Positions 34,250 to 46,608 are shown, numbered from the stretch's first letter. The stretch is 64,000 nt of DNA from Cristatella mucedo (GCA_009760855.2 WPIO01000018.1:5235001-5299000), one strand, 5' to 3'. The notes: a model not told the origin generated them from the sequence alone. Program-made: numbers and translations.

Positions 34250-34373
34250 CGCTTTCCTTGGGCATCTGGCTCGAGTGCCGCCTGACCCAGGTGCCGGGCG
34301 AGGACGGGGCGCCTTTCAATTTGCTCCTCATCTTCTCCAGCGTCCCCTTCAGCTTGCCCTTGTCGAGCGGCGC
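34250..34373 (-). CDS. Exon 3 of scaffold-like gene, basic segment
   Basis: 124 nt, starting in phase 0 and ending in phase 1. The acceptor is CTTTCGCAG|GCG and the donor AGCG|GTAAGA, a strong consensus. It encodes a very basic, helix-prone segment beginning APLDKGKLKGTLEKMRSKLK and ending in a Ser/Lys-rich stretch. This is the most basic island in the protein; membrane, microtubule or nucleic-acid contact are all possible and none is shown. The following intron (27865-34249, 6.4 kb) holds a LINE with two SINEs nested in it. Confidence 0.7.
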
Positions 34374-34585
34374 CTGCGAAAGACGCGCCGGTTTCCCAGC
34401 AGCACGGCAGAGATGATGTCCACGCAAGCTGATCTCGGCGACCCGGAAGGTCGCCGGCGGCAGCAAAAGCCTGAGCCCGAGCTCAAGGCATTCGCAAGCA
34501 CACGTGCGAGCAGGCGACGGAAGGGTGTGAGCAGCGGAGAAAAGACGCCCGCCGACCCCCTTCCCATTCACGGGCTTGCCTTCAC

Positions 34586-35050
34586 CTTCTCCGACGAGGA
34601 CTTGTCGACCGACTCTTTCCGGGCCACTCCGGCCCCGGCGCCTCCACCGGCGGCTGTGGTCTTGCTGCTTTCGGCGGAAGTGGGAGTGGCCAGCGACTGC
34701 CGGTCCAGACTTTCGAGCGACGAGCTCAGACGTGACAGAGCGGCCGACTGTGAGCCCGCTGCCACCTGGTCGAGCAGGCTGGTGCTGCCGCTGCCGGGAC
34801 CACGGCCCGCCGTCGCTGCCGCCGCCGCCGAAATGATCGAATGCCAGGTGGGCGGCAGCTGGCCGCTGGCGCTGCGTCCCAGCTTGTAGCCAGCTGCAGC
34901 AGCAGCAGCAGCAGCCATAGAATGCGACCGTCCGCCAGCACTGGCAGCACCGACGACGGTCGCTGGCCCGAATGTCAGGCCGGAAGTGCCGTCACGCGGC
35001 CGTGGCTGCTGAGGCAGCTGATGGGCATGAAGAAGGTAGTTGACTCGGAC
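34586..35050 (-). CDS. Exon 2 of scaffold-like gene
   Basis: 465 nt, exactly 155 codons. The acceptor is ATGCATGCAG|GTC and the donor AAG|GTGAAG, both phase 0. The first residues (VRVNYLLHAHQLPQQPRPRD) continue the helix of exon 1. Then come an eight-residue Ala run, a Gly/Ser/Ala linker and the segment ALSRLSSSLESLDRQS, a probable amphipathic or phosphorylatable stretch. The C-terminal part is Lys/Ser-rich. The upstream intron of 5.6 kb (35051-40661) holds LINE, SINE-B and R3 fragments; the downstream intron is only 212 bp. Coding potential rests on the open frame, both splice sites and phase agreement. Confidence 0.68.
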
Positions 35051-35217
35051 CTGCATGCATCAAAGAAAAAACGTGAGACCGCGGTCACGAAAGGACGGGG
35101 GGGGGGGGTGAGGGGCGTGGCACACGAGCATCATCAGCCTAGAGGTGTAGGCTGCTAGCGGCCGACTCGTGGTGCTAGTCTGCCGCCAGGTGGCACATCA
35201 GGGCACGGCAAGTGGCA

Positions 35218-35330
35218 TAATGATAATAATAATACAGTTGTATAGCATCCTCAGAGAACTGAACCTATCTCTAGGCACTTTACAGATGCTGCATACAAAG
35301 CATTATCAAATGTTCGGTGGTAACATCGGC
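35218..35330 (-). mobile_element. LINE 3' tail fragment
   Basis: (TAATGATAATAATAATA) is followed by the reverse complement of the LINE tail (CCTCAGAGAACTGAACCTAT, TAGGCACTTTACAGATGCTG) and a short 3' UTR. It lies in the intron upstream of exon 2. Confidence 0.7.
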
Positions 35331-36394
35331 ATCTCCTCGTGGCAGGATCCGAAGCCGATGGTGGCAACCGCTCTGGTGCATTCGACTCAACCTCGGTTCT
35401 AGCAGCCGAGCGCTACTCAGGGAACCAGTCAGCCTGCTAGCTGTCTGTAAGCTTACAGACAGGCCGCGCCAGCCAGCTAGACTGGCGTAACCAGCTAGCA
35501 ACTAGCGTAACTAGCTAGGCGTAACCACTCACGGACAGGCAGTGCTCAAGGGCTGCCTATCTGTCTTTCGGAGGAAGGAGAGTGGCCAATCGTGGACGTT
35601 TTGTTCTCAGATGACGACGAAGTGGCTCTGCTAGAGTATGGCAGTGAGCCGTCTGCCCGCTCACGCTGAAAGCTGAATGCGCTGCGGCAGCAGCGGGAGG
35701 GCACCGCCATCGATGTACTGCCTCTTTGATGGCTGCAGCGTTGGAGCAGATCAGAGCCTCACTACAGCTAGCAAAGCCTCACTCTTCTTCAACCAGATGG
35801 AAAGAGAGAGAGGGGGGAGAGGGAGATGGAAAGGGATATGGAGAAGAAGACAGAGTGAGAGAGAGAGAGTGGGGGATCGTCACAAGCCAAGAAGCTGGAG
35901 TGAGAACGTGAGCCAACCTCTCGCAATGTCCCCAAGGCTGCGCACTGGACTGTGCCGGCTAGCTCTGGTCCGAACCGAAGTCACTGGGATGCGGCCACGG
36001 CCAGCCGGCCTCTCGGCACAGCCCGTCGAGCTGAACCCAAATGTCAACAACTGCTCACAAGCCGCAAGAGCGGTCACAAGAGCGGTCGCAGAACGGCAAA
36101 GAGTCTCGGTCGGACCATTTTTTCGGACATGATTTCAGCTGTCGGGTCTGGAGGCTCTCTCTCTCTCTCTCTCTCTCTCGCCTGGCTATCACTCGAGTGC
36201 ATGTAAGTAAGGAGGCACCACGCTGGTCCACCTACTGCTACGACTGCTGTTCCAGACAAGGCCAATGTTCATACATTAAAAGGCTCGGACCATCTTGGTG
36301 AATACTCGGAAGAGCAGCCTACCTGCACGATGTGGCTCATTCCGAATAGCCAGCCAGCCCCACCTTCAGCTGAACAATGCAGCGGTAGGGCCCC

Positions 36395-36432
36395 CTCCTC
36401 CTCCTCCTCCTCCTCCTCCTCCTCCTCCTCCC
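36395..36432. repeat. (CTC)n microsatellite
   Basis: About twelve CTC units in the exon 2-1 intron, followed by three CCTAG units. Confidence 0.93.
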
Positions 36433-36973
36433 CTCACCTTTGGCCTAGCCTAGCCTAGGAGGTCGGTCGGACCGATCAGCTTGTGTGCACTTGTGTGCAC
36501 TTCCTGATTGTGTCCTGCCACTGTCCACGCTGGCTTCTCTGCTCACGCAAGCACAGAGCAAGAGCCGATACTGCTTAGCACAGATACTGCTAGAAGCGGC
36601 CTTAAATGCAAATGGTCTAGCAGATGCGTGCACAGACTATACCGTTAGCTGACATTGACGTTCACCAAAGCAGGGAGTTGCCGATGAATCTACTAACAAA
36701 ACCGAGGATGATAATCAACTGAAGCAGCAGCAGCAGTCGCTGCTGTGCTCACTGCAAACGAGCCAAGCGGCTGGTGGCGTGCAAGGACACAAGCGCACAG
36801 CCCTTCGGCCATTTAGAAAACCTAGTGGCAAAAAAGACAGGTTATCTTCTAATGGCGATTTCGTCTACATGAGTTGGTAAGGTGGGTATCGACGGTCGGT
36901 TTTTACACCCATCACTGAGAAGGCAACTGTACTAAGTCGGGCTGGTTTAGGATAGAGCCCAGTCCAACTGCCG

Positions 36974-37138
36974 ACTATGACACATCCTTTTCAGCGGTCC
37001 TGAACTGCTACTTCTATGCTACTCACTACCTCAACTGCTCTCCTGACTCTGCTATGCTTCCCACTTTCTCTTGGTTGCGTGGGACGAAGTCTGTTGGCTA
37101 CCGAATGGGTACCGAAAGCCGCTTAGGCTGTGAGTGCG
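36974..37138 (+). repeat. Interspersed repeat R3, copy 2
   Basis: CATCCTTTTCAGCGGTCCTG, AACTGCTACTTCTATGCTAC, TCACTACCTCAACTGC and GGCTACCGAATGGGTACCG, then AAAGCCGCTTAGGCTG. It is the closest relative of copy 3 and is truncated after GTGAGTGCGC. Confidence 0.72.
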
Positions 37139-37399
37139 CGCACCGACTTACTGACGGAGATACATAGCCCAGTTCGACAGTTCTTGGCCAGGACTGGGGA
37201 AGGTGAGGCGACGGAAGCGAGGAGCAGAGGGCTAATCAGAAGTGCAGCCTTCAAGTGTTGGCCTCCAATGCTTGGAGGCAAAATGGGTGGTGGTGACAAC
37301 CTGAACAAAACCTACAGTTTGTCATGCATGCATGACAAAATTGCTGCATTAATTGAATCGTACTGCGAGAGAGCCCCTTCAGGTGCATATGGGGCCAGT

Positions 37400-39010
37400 T
37401 CTATGCCGGAGTAGTTTCCAACCAGCTAAATTCGTGTATCAAAACTTGAAAAACGAGCAAGTAAATTCCCCGTCAGGATTTAGAGCTGATCACTCCAAAG
37501 AGTCAGCACTGCTGCTGGTGTATGATGACTTACTTACGAATGCTTACTCATATAGGGACTCTCTCCCTCCCGGTTCTGCTCGAACGCTCAGCAGCATTGG
37601 ATACTATTGGTCACCAAGTCTTTCTCGAGCTCCAATCATCTTGCCAGTGTCTCACAGGCACTGCACTGCTCTACAATCACTGCACTGCAGTCAGTGGCAA
37701 AGCCAGGGAGGGAACGACGATATTATCTTGATTCCACTCAATGAGCAAGCCGAACTGGTGTCGAATAAACACTATGATTTGAACATGATTTGTTGCTACA
37801 GGTTTCCACTAATTGCAAGTCTCGCCAGCCCACGTGAAAATCTTGAGGGAACTTGCAACACAGAAATATTTTGCAGATCTTGCCCTCCCCCTTTATGAAA
37901 ACCCTGGCTCTGCAACTGGCTACAGCAGTTCTGGTCCTATCTCAATTTGAGCTTTCAAAGCATTAACATCAGGACATAGTGCTCATCGAGTGGGGCTTTA
38001 AAATATATAAATTACCCGAGGGATTCCTCCAACTTTGGGTGAGCCACGATGGCACATTAAGTAAGGCGGTTCCTTTTCACGATTTCAGTCCCGATGTCGT
38101 GGGCTCGAATCCTGCTGTGGGCGATCCTTTATCGCCATTTCTAGCAGTGGTGATAGCCGTAAAGGTTCTTCTGTCACTATACAAAAGAGGCCATTAAATC
38201 AGCTAGTATTTCTTTTAAGGGCTTTTATTTTTAAAATGCATACATACTCTTCCTCTTGCCAATGTAATGGCCAAACACAATCTGAGTCCTCCCTTGTGTG
38301 CAAATGACACATGTGCAAATGCTCCAGGTCTGTACATGTCCTTTGATCCTTGCCCTGTCCTTTGATGTTCCCGTCCTTTGATCCATACCTGCCTTACAGC
38401 ATGTCGTACTCCCTCAACTCCCTTGACATCTAAATTTGCACTTGTGTAGCACTAAACTTTCTCAAATTGAACAAAAATGTAGCAAACTTAATAATCATGG
38501 GGGAAATCTAGTGCTACTCAGAAATTGGAAAGCCCTCCAAATGGGCTCGGCTAGCGCAGCTCCTCCTGTGATCTCAGCACCAGAGTGTTGAGTGTTCGGT
38601 TCCAAACGACCTTTTACAAGATGACCACACTAGCTCCGCAGTTAAGTATGTCCACTTCCAGCTTCATAACATTGTGGCCACATCAAGCACCTTCTCACTG
38701 ACCTACAGTGGTTCCCCAAACCAGCAGCTAATCGACTTCAAGGCTCTGTCACTCATGTTCAAGTCCTTTCATTCTCTTGCTTTGTGTACTTATCCAAAGT
38801 AATTCCTAATGAGGCTTCACATTGTACCAGCAGCTCTACTGACTTTAGGAGTTTGGCTCAGTCTCTGACCAGCACTAAATTCTTTGAAGACCATCCCTTC
38901 AGTGCGTAAGATCCCAAAGCTTGTAGCTCACTCCCAACTGTAGACACGACATTCCTGACTTGAAACTAGTAAAGAAGCTTACCGCACACTCTTCTTCCTA
39001 ACAGCCTTTG
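37400..39010 (+). mobile_element. Degenerate LINE interrupted by SINE-B
   Basis: 37.44-37.55 kb encodes EQVNSPSGFRADHSKESALL, the reverse transcriptase finger region. 37.56-37.68 kb has SAALDTIGHQVFLELQSS and LTGTALLYNHC. A SINE-B occupies 38040-38220. From 38.24 kb the element resumes with a LPLANVMAKHNL-like stretch, then relics of the thumb (about 38.65-38.95 kb). It is heavily mutated. Confidence 0.62.
38040..38222 (+). mobile_element. SINE-B copy, plus strand
   Basis: The tRNA-like head GGCACATTAAGTAAGGCGGT is followed by a B-box region (GTGGGCTCGAATCCTGCTGT). The body comes next (GGCGATCCTTTATCGCCATT), then the tail GGTGATAGCCGTAAAGGTTC, CACTATACAAAAGAGGCC and ATTAAATCAGCTAGT. The B-box GGCTCGAATCC matches GGTTCGANTCC at all but one position. 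Confidence 0.82.
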
Positions 39011-39253
39011 CTCCATCAGTATGCATTTCACTTTACATGACTATGCAAGCTCAAATAGTGCATGCCACTATTAGCGACTGTGGTATGCTGTGCAGGCAGG
39101 TAAGGCAAAACATTTGGCTGCAAATAAATACTGAGACGGTACATTGAACATGATGGCTGGATGTAGTCGGAGCATAACGAGGGGAAGCTGCAAACCCAGG
39201 ATGTATAAGACAGATTGCGAATCGGTTGACAAACTCAATTTGTGATTATGTCT

Positions 39254-39254
<1 letters not shown>

Positions 39255-39334
<80 letters not shown>
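39255..39334. repeat. (GA)40 microsatellite
   Basis: Pure GA, directly abutting a truncated LINE fragment. Confidence 0.97.
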
Positions 39335-39337
<3 letters not shown>

Positions 39338-39670
39338 AGTACAAAGGACAAGCAGCAGACAAGCCTAGCTGCAGAGTTTTGCACCAGCTGTAAGCACCTG
39401 ATTGCACATGCCGGTAGGCCAGCAAACAGCCAGTTACAGAAGTCAAGACGAGACTTCAGAAATGCATGGACCAACGTAGATGTGGTACCCCTATCTAAAC
39501 AAGTCCGAATTTTAGCAATGTTATGTAGCTGAAAGTAGTCAGACTTGATTGTGGAGCTGATGTGGTCGTCTATCGAAAGGTCACTCTGGAACATGACGCC
39601 TAGATTTCATGCAGATTCAACAGGAGATATGCTGGCAGAGCCGATTTTGAGCGTTAGCCTTTCCTCAGAA
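39338..39670 (-). mobile_element. LINE internal fragment next to a (GA)n tract
   Basis: Minus strand: [54 protein letters not shown]. It is cut at the (GA)n run (39255-39334) on one side and ends near 39.67 kb on the other, so it has neither tail nor YADD. Confidence 0.78.
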
Positions 39671-40276
39671 ACAGAGAGCATGAGAAAAGAGATCACACAA
39701 AATCATTTGCTTCCCTTTGGAAGCAGGCTATCATACCCCGGAAGTAAAGTATATACACGGCAGGTGCTAAAGAGGTTTGCCCAGATACTGAAGCACGAAG
39801 GCAGGCAGCAGTAGCACTTCCTAATGCTCCAGGCCTGTGGCATGTGGTCCAAGGGAAGAAACCAGCAAATAGCAAACGGTGACAGCAAAGGATAATGCGG
39901 CCGACTCACTGCTTGTGTGTGCAACTGCAGCAGCCAACTCGAGGCAGCAGTAGCAGGCAGTAGCTGTAGCAGTAGACTGCAGCTGCAGCAGGCTACTGAC
40001 CAAAACAGTGGGCAACTAACTGATGGCAAAGGTAAGTTGCTCCATAGCAGCTGCAGGCGACAGCGTGCAACAACCGGCAACTATAGGCAGCAGTGGGAGG
40101 GAAACGATTGCCTTGGTCGCCTTCGTGAAGCGATCGAGTAGCATGATCGTCTATTATTAGCTAATTGTCATAAACAGGCTGGCACAGTGAGTGCAGGTGC
40201 AAATTATCCTAACAAATGCAGTGCAGCGGCTGCTTACATTACAGATCCTTGGCTTGTAGCAGGAGCAGAACAGGAG

Positions 40277-40277
<1 letters not shown>

Positions 40278-40309
<32 letters not shown>
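40278..40309. repeat. Homopolymer of 32 G
   Basis: 32 consecutive G residues, extended by GGGGGCGGGGCAGGGGCGG. A strong G-quadruplex candidate on the plus strand, 350 bp from the end of exon 1. Length may be affected by sequencing error. Confidence 0.9.
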
Positions 40310-40661
40310 CGGGGGCGGGGCAGGGGCGGAAGCAAAAGGGTGGGAGGCTGGATAAAGGTGGCTGGAGAGAGAAGCTGCATGATACCACTGCTTGTGACAT
40401 GCAGGCGATGCAGCCACCGCCCAGGCTGGGCAGTGGGGCGGAATAGAAGCCTCCTCTACTCTGCCCATCTCCAGTTACAACCGAAAACAGGCAAGTGAGA
40501 ACCCTGATCTCGAGCGATCTGCCCATCCTGCTTCCAGCCCACCCCCACCGATTCGACAGCCAGAGTATGCATCGATTGCTTGTGCCTTAAAGTTGCCGCA
40601 GCTGGCAGCAGCAGGCTCTCTGCTTAAGGGTCAAGGGCGAATGGTCAAGTCTGCTGCTCAC

Positions 40662-41192
40662 CTCGAGCAGATCTTTGACACCTTCCAGGTACGTGCAGCG
40701 CACGCGCAGCTGCGAATTCTCAGCCAGAAGGCGGGCGGAGTGCTCCAGCGCAGCCACTAGGACATGCATCCAATCGAGAGATGACTGCCCTGGCAGCTGC
40801 ACAGACGACGTCTGCTGCTGCTGTGCGGGTGCCGGCTGGCAGCTGTTGATGGCTGATGCTTGCGGTGTCCAATTGTCTATCGAGCAGGAAGCGGTGACAT
40901 CGGTGATGCCAGCAGCAACGCCGGCGCCAACGATGCTGCTGCTGCCACCGTTGCCACCTCCACTGCCGATGCCGCTAGGTGGCACAGTCGGTTTTTGCAT
41001 TTGCTGCTGCCGTTGCGGCTCAGCAGGGTTGCGCGACAGCGCGGTATTGGAGAACTCCTCGAATTCCTTCTCGAGCTGAGCGCACGCCCGAAAGCGCCGC
41101 TCGAGGTCGGCAGCTCGAAGGCCATCATCACTGGTGCTGCCACCTCCGCCGCCAGGTGGCGGCCCGGTCTGCGCCGTGTTGTTGGTGCTCAT
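40662..41192 (-). CDS. Exon 1 (proposed first coding exon) of large scaffold-like gene
   Basis: The frame opens at an ATG at 41192 and encodes 177 residues. It starts MSTNNTAQTG, followed by a Gly-rich run, then a charged helical segment (DLERRFRACAQLEKEFEEF, about residues 29-47). A Gln/Ser/Gly-rich linker follows, and the exon ends in a strongly amphipathic segment (about residues 140-177, containing ALEHSARLLAENSQLRVRC) that looks like a coiled coil. The donor is CTCGAG|GTGAGC in phase 0, which matches the next exon. Another in-frame ATG lies 20 codons upstream (41252) and could be the true start. An upstream coding exon cannot be excluded because no TATA box or clear initiator was seen. 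The coiled coil suggests self-association or partner binding; this is inference. Family not recognised. Confidence 0.62.
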
Positions 41193-41278
41193 GCGCTCGG
41201 CAGAGTGAGCCCGTGAATGGGTGAGAGGGCCAGAGAGAGCACGGCTTCGCATCAGCGGCCCCTGAGATCGGCCGCTCG

Positions 41279-41316
41279 CGTCAGTCAGTCAGTCAGTCAG
41301 TCAGTCAGTCAGTCAT
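41279..41316. repeat. (TCAG)n microsatellite
   Basis: About nine copies of TCAG lie 90 bp upstream of the proposed start codon of the minus-strand gene, so possibly in its 5' UTR or promoter. Confidence 0.9.
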
Positions 41317-44300
41317 CAGTCCTCGGTGGCTACGACTGCTCGGGAATCCAGACCTGCAGACAAGGGAAAACGCAGCCAATAATAACTTCAGCTGCACCCC
41401 GCGTCGCAAGGCGTCGTCAGATCCGCAGAAGGCAGTCGCTTCGATAGCACACGCTGACGAGGGGCACTTGCTGCGACACGAAATGGACAGCTCGCCCGAG
41501 CTAGCTCGCGGCGGGTGCGAGTTAGGAAAAGTGAGAAGCTCTGCCAGTCGCCGTGAGCGCAGTCGCAGCAGCTGATGGCGGAAGCTGCTGGAAGGGCAAA
41601 CAGAAGCCCACGGCCGCTGCCGCGGCTAGTGCCCTTAGTAGTCACGTGCTTCGCTCCCTGGCCAGCAGCTGACTCGGCAGAAAAAGCAGGAAGATCTACC
41701 TGCTTTGCATGCATGCCCGCTCGGCAGCAGCAACTTGTGCTGCTCCACTCCTTAGGCAGACTGCCGAGGTGGATGATGACCTTCAGCCGTCGAACCGACA
41801 GGGGCCAAGCTTTGCAGCACCTCTCTTTCCCCCTCCCCCACCAAAGTTGCACAGCTGCGCTACCGGCTGGCCGCCGCAGCCCCCCCCCCCCCCGGCAAGT
41901 GGGAGGCCAGTGGATAGGCAGGTGAGAGCTAGCTCGAAGGTCGTTGCGGTGCGAGTCTCGTTCAGCCGATCCAAAAGCAGAGCAGGCGGTGCTTAGAGAG
42001 AGCCAGCCGAGGTCACCTCGGCGCCAACCTCAGTTGGTTTCATGGGAGGCAAGTGGCTGTAGTCAGCTACGGCAGCCTTCTGCATTGCGACCGACCCTTC
42101 GAAGCCCTTCTCTAGCCCGGCACTGGGCGGCCGATGCAGCTAACCTCAGCAGCGCCCCAAGCTGGCAATCTCGCTAGGCGGCAGCAACGGCAGCAGCAGC
42201 TGACCTGACAGCTAGAAATGCTGAGCAGCCGATGTATGCCTGAGTATGCTGGCCCAGCGTGAATCAGCTTCACAGCTGCTGGCTCGTCGTGTGCTGAGCT
42301 CTTCGTCACTGTCTCTTCTAGTCGGCAGCCGCAGCGCACCAGCAGCAGCAGCACGGTGCCTAAAGCTTTGTGATTGGCAGGGCCTGGGTGGAAAGGCAGT
42401 CCAAATTTGGTGGGCAGAGTGCAGGGGGCCTATCACAGCTCCAACCCCCTCCCCCAGCTGTATTACAGCTGACCTCTCATTCTGTTTGCTGGCAGTGAAT
42501 GCTCTAGCCGATCCAATTTGGTTTTGCAGGCAGCAGCAGTAGCAGTAAATTCCCATTTTATGCTGACCTGATTTTGAGCTATGCCAGACCTATTGGTAAT
42601 TAGACAATGCATTAATAAATAACAGCAGCCCAGCTGTGATCGTGTGATGCTGTGTGTTCGCAGATGTGTTCGATGCGCAGGTAACTTGTGTGCTTGGATG
42701 TGCCTGTGTTGTGTATGTGTATTTTGCATGTGTGTGTTTTGCGTGTGCATGCATGTATGCTTACGTGACCGGCTGTTACCTATGTGAAGAGCATGTGGAC
42801 ACATGTGTTCCGGGATGTGTAGGTGCACACGCATGTGAGTGTGGCACTATGCGAATGAAGGTGCATGCGAGGGTTACTGAATGGATGTGCGAGTGTGTGG
42901 GCATATACGTATAGGCGTGTGCATTTACGTGCATGCTCATGAATGCTCATGAATGCTCATGAATGCTCATGAATGCTCATGTGCTCGCTCATGTGCACGA
43001 GCATGCGGGCTCATGTGCATCGAAGCATGTTCGATTGCAAAGCTCGGAACAAATGAAGCTCAGTGGCAAGGCACATACCAAAATGTATTTCCTTGCTTCT
43101 TCCAGCACTGGGCTCGGCAGCTCTCCCAACACCACCAACCAGCTTCGGTGGTTTGGGACTCGAAACTGACCCTGGAATGCCTCAGGTGTAACTTTTGCCC
43201 ACCCCTCAAGCTAGGACTTGTCCCCTCATAAATCCACAATCCAATGTAACAGCATCCATAGACACCAAAAATGTCAACGAACCATAAACTGGCAACGGGA
43301 ATGAGATTAGGGTGGCCAACTGGCCATAAACTGGCTACAAGGCAATCAACAAGGCCATACATGGCAACTGACCATAAACCAGCCACACCCATACGGTCAT
43401 GCAATGCTGCTGTCATGCACCTAAGAAGTCAAGTTCCCAAGCATCATTAAGCTGTCTTGGCCCAAGCATCACGTGACCACTTTGCCGACTGCCTGTTGGA
43501 TGGAATAAAAACGGCTTCACACCATCTTAGTGACTTTGTCAAGAAAACATCCATTAATTAGCAGAGCAATTCAGGTACACAGGAACAATCAATGGCATCT
43601 CGAAGTAGCAGTCGAACAATACTGTACTATTTTTTTTCAGTAGGAAGGACACCACCGGGCAGAGGCCCAGTGCCAGGCCGGTTAAGCCACACTGCAGACC
43701 AAAGTTCGACAGCACACAATGCCAGTTCCTCGAGGCACTCGTCAAGCCAAAATGTTTTCTGCCAGTAAATGTATAATGTATATGTGTGCCTTACTGGGCT
43801 CCGTGCAGCAGCATCTCACGTTTTGGAGGCTGCAGCTGTGCTCTCCCATTAGCCAAAGCCTGCCAAAGCCGCCACCAGACAGCAGCTAGAAGGAAAGAGA
43901 TGAGCACAGCTTTAGGCCAAAGGCAGCCGGTCCTGTCTGGACAGAGAGTCGATTTCAAATTTGCCATAATTGCACTCAAAACTCGTAACCACCACTGGTA
44001 ACCCACATAATCTCTTGCATTTTGAGCGGCGCCTGACTGCATGCAGGACACGCCAAGCCACTGTCTGCTTGCTCGACTCGCATTGTCTGGGTCAGACTGA
44101 CCTTGGAAAGGCTGAGCTTTGGAAGTGTAATATTTCAATATTATGAGATACTATTTGTAATATCGTAATATCGTGTAATACTGAAATATTATGTAATAGT
44201 TTGACCAGGCTCGCCAGTACGGATCAGCTTTCCAGACGATCCGTCTGTACTGCTTCGTCAGATGCCCTCGGTGACCTCTGAATCCATTCCTCGGTACAGT

Positions 44301-44768
44301 AGTAGGTTTTACAATGCCACCCGCTTTGGCATCCTGGGGACAAGAGCTATTACCGGGAGCCTAGCTGCTGGTAGCTGCCAGAGGTCTGACGGTGCAGGTG
44401 TGAGTAGGCAAACACCAGCTGCCGCCACTGTGATGCTGCTGACAGGAGGGGTAGGGCTACCAGTTCTCTACGGGCTTATCAGCAGCACGAAGCCTGCATT
44501 TCCTCACTGTCCATTCAACGACTGCAGTTGATGCATATCGATTGATACAAAACGGGTTTCATGCTCCATAATTGCAAAGTCCAGCCATTTGTTTTGCCAA
44601 CTGAAACATTCACTCTACAAGCTGATGTTTCTGGTGGTATATGTCGGATGGTGGCATGCCAGATGAGAGCAGCTCCTGGGAAAGGCTCGACGTTTGAAAG
44701 CTTCGAAGCTATTCGAGCTCGGACTAGCGAGACTTAGAGGAATGGGCCGCACTGCAGCAACAGTGACA

Positions 44769-44772
<4 letters not shown>
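41317..44772. other. Sequence upstream of the large gene
   Basis: Likely to contain the promoter and any non-coding 5' exons of the minus-strand gene. I could not pick a TATA box or a splice pair. It holds a C homopolymer (about 41880-41893), CTG/CAG-rich words, the TG-rich zone near 42.7 kb and a degenerate CCATAAACTGGC repeat at about 43270-43390. Confidence 0.45.
42936..42985. repeat. 10-bp tandem repeat
   Basis: Four to five units of CATGAATGCT, within a wider TG/CATG-rich zone (42650-43030). Confidence 0.85.
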
Positions 44773-44821
<49 letters not shown>

Positions 44822-44834
44822 ACTCTCTCTCTCA

Positions 44835-44887
<53 letters not shown>

Positions 44888-44962
44888 ACTGTCACTCTCT
44901 CTCTCTCTCACTGTCACTGTCACTCTCTCTCTCTCTCACTGTCACTGTCACTCTCTCTCCAT
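44773..44962. repeat. (CT)n with CACTGT interruptions
   Basis: Long CT blocks broken by repeated CACTGTCACTGTCACT higher-order units. Confidence 0.96.
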
Positions 44963-46497
44963 CTATCTGTCTTTTCTCAGTGTCATGACGAGTCCACCGC
45001 AGCTGCCAAGCAAAGCCAGGTGGCACGGCACGGCTCACACACACTGGTAAGGAGGCAAACGGTGAGCATGTACTCGGATGTGCCGCCCACGCGGCCGGCT
45101 CGATCGCTTTGAATAGTTGGCACTACAGGGCTCTGCGCCGGGCTGATGAGCGGCTGCGAGATTGAACGCGACGATGAGCGAGCACGAATGGCATCGTCAA
45201 GTCAGGAGAGGCTGCACTCTGTGGAAGCCAGTGGGCGGCCAGGAGGAGACCGCTCGGCTAGCTCGGCAGCAGACCTGCAGAGAGGCATCTTGACAATGCG
45301 AGCAATGCAAGCTGCCTCTCTTTACCCCACGGCAGAGCCCTCAAGGCAGATGGAGCTCGAGGGGCCGAGCATCGAATTGCATTGAAAATCGTTCGAGACA
45401 AATGAGATTTTGCTGCTTTCTCAGCTTTGCCACCTGACGCGGCTGGCTGCCAATTGGAGCAGGCAGCCAGCATGTCGGTCCAGCATGTATAGCGGCGTAT
45501 TCCGGAGGAGGAGCTTAGAAGAAAGAGCAAGAGAGGCAGCGAGCGCGGTGCCTAGCGACCCTTCAGCACTTCGATTCGTCGACAAGCAAGCACGCTAGCC
45601 GTTCGGCTGATGCAGGCTGATGTCAGTTTTGCTCAGAAAACGTCACGAGCGGTCATCTTTTCTGCGGCGAAACCTTTTTTTGCCGAGTGGAATGCACAGG
45701 GGTGAAAGCGAGCCCATAGCAAGTGATACCGTTGCCACTCTTCCTGCCACTCACCGAAAAAGCTGCACATCTCCGCTGGTGAGCGTTCAGAGTCGAGACA
45801 CGGGAGAAATTGAAGCTTTGTCATCAGTTTTGACTGGCAAGGGATGGGGACTGGTGGGAGAAAGGAAGAATCCGGGTCTTTCGGGTGGGGTCGAGGAATT
45901 AGCCTGGCGGCCTACTTCGTGATAGTGGACTTCTTAGGCAGCCGACCAATCATTAACAGATAGAAAAGCAACATGGATGCTGCCTTCGTCCAAGCATTTC
46001 GCGGGAGCAACTAGTCTGTGAGACTGCAAGAGTTCGGGGTGCAGGAATTATTTATAAAGACAGCATAGGAATAAGAATAATACTATAGAAGGATAAGGAA
46101 GCAGTTTCCTTCGAGTACGTGGCAGCACAAAAACGTGACCGTGGATGGCTTGATACACATATTGCTGATTTTCATTTACCGCCAAGCGAGAAACTGTACT
46201 ACCTTCAAACTTTCGAGATCTTTCTTTCTTGCTATCAGGTGAAAGTGGGTGTACCAGCCGCAGCCCGACAACGAGGCTAGTCTCGAATCAGAACTGTTAC
46301 ACGGTGCAAAAATGGCTGGTTCGCCGTTAGTCTGCACTCGATGCAAGTTCATGGGAATCTCGACTTAAACATTTCGTCATTGTATGTTCAATTTTTAGTC
46401 AATGTCAAGGTAAAAACATCAGAACGTGAACAGCAGCAGTTGTCATGCGGGGGTCAGTTCGGCGTTTCTATATATAGCAGGTCGAGCGCAGATGTGC
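44963..46497. other. Anonymous sequence
   Basis: A short open plus-strand frame at 45146-45385 (MSGCEIERDDERARMASSSQ..) has charged composition but no splice or homology support. Nothing else recognised. Confidence 0.4.
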
Positions 46498-46608
46498 CGA
46501 TACTATACTGTTAAATCCTTTGCAGCAAATGTAAAGCGCCTAGAAAGAGATTGAGTTATCTGAGGGCACTTTATCAAGTGTGTTATTATTATTATTATTA
46601 TTATTACT
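46498..46608 (+). mobile_element. LINE 3' tail fragment
   Basis: TTTGCAGCAAATGTAAAGCG, AGAAAGAGATTGAGTTATCT and GGGCACTTTATCAAGTGTG run into (TTA)n. This is one of the cleanest copies of the tail. Confidence 0.8.

Noticed and set aside
40157-40498. Poly-Gly and poly-Pro frames
   Set aside because: Created by the 32-G homopolymer.
44694-45050. Plus-strand frame with a long Ser-Leu run
   Set aside because: Driven by (CT)n; the flanking residues show no known motif and no splice support.
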